6,579 bases of DNA, taken from assembly GCA_024225895.1 (NCBI GenBank), contig JAAEMC010000905.1, positions 1 to 6,579 on the forward strand, read 5' to 3'. A model generated the notes under the pieces. That model was not told the origin of the DNA and ran no database searches. It saw only the letters and a list, made by a program, of their open reading frames with translations. How positions within the stretch are numbered: position 1 is the first letter of the stretch; each line of letters starts with the position of its first letter. Positions 5,189-6,579 of the stretch are shown here, one piece after another. The translations under genes were made by a program, and so were the position numbers. Source of the DNA: Desulfobacteraceae bacterium (GTDB lineage: Bacteria; Desulfobacterota; Desulfobacteria; Desulfobacterales; Desulfobacteraceae).

Positions 5189-6016
5189 TCAGCAGGCCAG
5201 CATCATACTGCTTTCTGAAAGGATGTCGCTGCCCATGAGATAATCGGAATGACAGGAAAATCCGAAAATAATCATATTAGCCACCTCGATAGGGGTCATC
5301 AATTGTACGGCCCGGTTGTCCAATATAAAGTCTTTTGCCGTCTTTTTTTTGCTTTCCCAGCCACATTCAACCTGATCGGCAAAATGATCCGGGATCAGCT
5401 GGCCCGGAAGAGATATGGTACTGACGCAAACAGGTCTGGTATTGTTGTTCTGTTCATCGGGCAGGGTGCGTTTAAATTTTTTAAGCCCGAATTTTGTAAT
5501 GGTGTAGGTCTGAACATCTGTGGTTGATACACAGGCATGAACAGCGCACATACTGCCGGCCTGGTCCTGGTCATTTCCCGTACTATGGATGGATTGCTCT
5601 GACGGCAAAAAGGGCTCTTGGAAAACTATAGGTTGTACTGGATCATGTTTTCCCATGGGAAAATTCTCAATTGAATCCAATGATTGAACACCTGCGATGT
5701 TGACCAGATATCTGATTCTTCCAAAGATTGCGGCTTTTTGGTATGCGGCGCGTAAACCATTTTGGTCCAAAAGATCAACAAGAATAAATTCCATACGCCC
5801 GCCGAAACCTGCAACCATGTCTAAAGTTTTTTCACCTGCTGTTTTATTATTATCCAATCCCACCACCGTAAGGTGATTTTTGGCGGCAGCAATGGCTACA
5901 GCTCGGCCAACTCCACTTCCAACACCAGTGATAATACAGACATTGGCTGGGTTAAAATCTTTGTCTTTGAGCATTAAAATTTCATAGGGTTTGATTTCGG
6001 ACTCATGGATTTCCAT
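5189..6016 (-). CDS. Short-chain dehydrogenase/reductase, probably catalytically impaired
   Basis: A 275-residue SDR-fold protein. Residues 1-25 are an N-terminal extension (KPYEILMLKDKDFNP). The nucleotide site is T30-G-V-G-S-G-V-G37, with D55 after strand two favouring NAD and D81 in the usual VDL motif. The NAG-type motif is N106-I-A-G109. The catalytic Y171-x3-K175 is intact, but the Ser expected 13 residues before the Tyr is A158 (codon GCT). The C-terminal segment TPIEVANMIIFGFSCHSDYLMGSDIL (241-266) is well kept. Residues about 122-236 are unusually rich in Gln, Pro, Asn and Lys, with the post-Tyr PG region unlike active relatives. No stop or frameshift is visible, so decay by missense, or a changed role, is inferred. 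ATG 6016 has AGGAG 5 nt upstream. A strong sigma-54-like promoter with two upstream dyads precedes it; the transporter follows. Confidence 0.82.
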   Translation of the reverse strand: MEIHESEIKPYEILMLKDKDFNPANVCIITGVGSGVGRAVAIAAAKNHLTVVGLDNNKTAGEKTLDMVAGFGGRMEFILVDLLDQNGLRAAYQKAAIFGRIRYLVNIAGVQSLDSIENFPMGKHDPVQPIVFQEPFLPSEQSIHSTGNDQDQAGSMCAVHACVSTTDVQTYTITKFGLKKFKRTLPDEQNNNTRPVCVSTISLPGQLIPDHFADQVECGWESKKKTAKDFILDNRAVQLMTPIEVANMIIFGFSCHSDYLMGSDILSESSMMLAC

Positions 6017-6092
6017 GGGGGCTCCTTTTGTTTTAAAACATTGTCCTGCTTTAAAAATATCCTTTGGCTATGGATAACTGAAAATTAATTGG

Positions 6093-6108
6093 AGCAAGTT
6101 TCAGGCCA
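6093..6108 (-). promoter_or_regulatory. Sigma-54 (-24/-12) promoter for the SDR gene
   Basis: Read on the minus strand the site is TGGCCTGAAACTTGCT, compared with the consensus TGGCAC-N5-TTGCW. The TGGC of the -24 box and the whole TTGCT of the -12 box match, with GG and GC exactly 10 nt apart. Transcription would start near 6082, about 65 nt before the SDR start codon. Sigma-54 promoters need an enhancer-binding ATPase; candidate upstream sites are present at 6166-6224. Confidence 0.6.
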
Positions 6109-6165
6109 TGGATCCTGTTTTAAACCAACTCTTTATAACTGCTTGAAATTTAATTTATTTTTGTT

Positions 6166-6224
6166 TTGTGTATACAAGAATAGCCAGATGCGCTTTTGTA
6201 AAAATGTGTATCACTTAGTATACA
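6166..6224. promoter_or_regulatory. Paired GTATACA dyads, candidate activator sites
   Basis: Site one is the dyad TTGTGTATACAA (6166-6177). Site two is TGTAT-N8-ATACA (6207-6224). Both hold TGTGTAT (6167-6173 and 6205-6211) and GTATACA (6170-6176 and 6218-6224). Relative to the predicted start near 6082 they lie at roughly -84 to -95 and -125 to -142, the usual range for sigma-54 enhancer sites. The cognate activator is not in the window. A repressor such as a GntR-type protein would be an alternative reader of GTATAC dyads. Confidence 0.42.
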
Positions 6225-6457
6225 TGTCGAATCATGGATACGTTTTTGCCTGACCACTCCGAAAAATTATAAGCATTAACAAAAAATTAATTTGAGTTGG
6301 GTAATAAGAGTGATACGTGAAAAATAAATCAAATAATAATTTGAAACCAGAATTGCAAATAAAGATAAATGTGTTTTTAAGCAAAGATTTCGGGATAAAG
6401 GAAAACATATGGTGTAAATAAAATTGAATAACCTGTATCTAATATTTTTAAAATTAT

Positions 6458-6489
6458 TTTGGACGCCCGAACATTTGGACGCCCGAACA
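6458..6489. repeat. Exact 16-bp tandem duplication
   Basis: TTTGGACGCCCGAACA occurs twice with no gap (6458-6473 and 6474-6489). Its GC-rich core stands out from the AT-rich surroundings. It may be a fragment of an insertion end, a slipped-strand duplication, or paired protein sites; nothing in the sequence decides between these. Confidence 0.7.
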
Positions 6490-6522
6490 ATGGATGAATA
6501 GAAAATAGCCTTAAAAAATATG

Positions 6523-6579
6523 TCAATTTTTGCCGCCAGGAGATGTTTCCCCAAATCCACCATCAAATTCCATAACATG
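6523..6579 (-). CDS. Possible 3' end of an unidentified gene (partial)
   Basis: Reading the minus strand in from the right edge, one frame is open for 18 codons and closes with TGA at 6523-6525. The peptide HVMEFDGGFGETSPGGKN is Gly-rich and looks more protein-like than the other frames, and base composition rises relative to the AT-rich DNA just beyond the stop. The plus strand is also open here from ATG 6520, but without a ribosome site. I do not recognise the peptide; the call is tentative. Confidence 0.25.
   Translation of the reverse strand, partial: HVMEFDGGFGETSPGGKN

Larger units (their letters stand above)
6017..6522. other. Non-coding regulatory and repeat region
   Basis: I see no supportable gene in this AT-rich stretch; open frames here lack ribosome sites and have skewed composition (Phe, Ile, Leu, Tyr). 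The part nearest the SDR gene carries a sigma-54-like promoter and two upstream dyads. CCTGCTTTAAA and CCTGTTTTAAA occur as an 11-bp near-repeat at 6045-6055 and 6115-6125. CTGAAA (6078-6083) and TTTCAG (6099-6104) form a short inverted repeat across the promoter. A 16-bp tandem duplication lies at 6458-6489. Confidence 0.6.

Noticed and set aside
5626..5814. A second frame within the SDR middle, considered as evidence for a frameshift in that gene
   Set aside because: It gives no SDR-like sequence, while the main frame stays colinear with the family through both ends, so missense change explains the region better.
6276..6578. 100-codon minus-strand frame at the right edge
   Set aside because: Composition is Phe/Ile/Leu/Tyr-heavy from AT-rich DNA, it crosses the tandem repeat, and a different frame at the edge looks more protein-like.

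Overview
The window looks like an ordinary chromosomal stretch of an AT-leaning Gram-negative anaerobe, most likely a Desulfobacterota sulfate reducer of the Desulfobacteraceae type. That assignment is inference. It rests on remembered similarity of the short-chain dehydrogenase at 5189-6016 to a family common in that group, a sigma-54-type promoter, and palindromic repeats of the kind seen in those genomes. No rRNA, tRNA, CRISPR array or intact transposase gene is visible.

Layout. Positions 1-302 carry no gene but hold three imperfect copies of a GGTGTGACCCC-type repeat and a weak plus-strand terminator. A minus-strand gene (303-920) encodes an unrecognised 205-residue protein with a tight cysteine cluster. 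Positions 921-1541 are non-coding and repeat-rich, with several hairpins. Then come three plus-strand genes: an Lrp/AsnC regulator (1542-2015), a FAD-dependent amine-oxidase-fold oxidoreductase (2156-3472) and a small ABM/YgiN-type monooxygenase-like protein (3597-3902). A near-perfect 20-bp-arm palindrome separates the regulator from the oxidoreductase. Two minus-strand genes follow: an AEC-family transporter (4031-4939, TTG start) and a short-chain dehydrogenase (5189-6016) whose catalytic middle looks decayed. Positions 6017-6522 are non-coding but hold the best regulatory signal in the window, a close sigma-54 promoter match with two upstream dyads. The right edge may clip the 3' end of another minus-strand gene.

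How the genes may work together. The Lrp-type regulator has a promoter overlapped by a dyad, which suggests autoregulation. A second dyad lies in front of the FAD oxidoreductase, so local control of that enzyme is plausible. The ABM protein could be a small redox partner or by-product-handling protein. The transporter and the dehydrogenase point the same way but are 249 bp apart, and each has its own Shine-Dalgarno signal.

The most interesting points are the sigma-54 promoter with spaced upstream sites feeding an SDR that has Ala in place of the catalytic Ser, and the orphan Cys-cluster protein bracketed by repeats.
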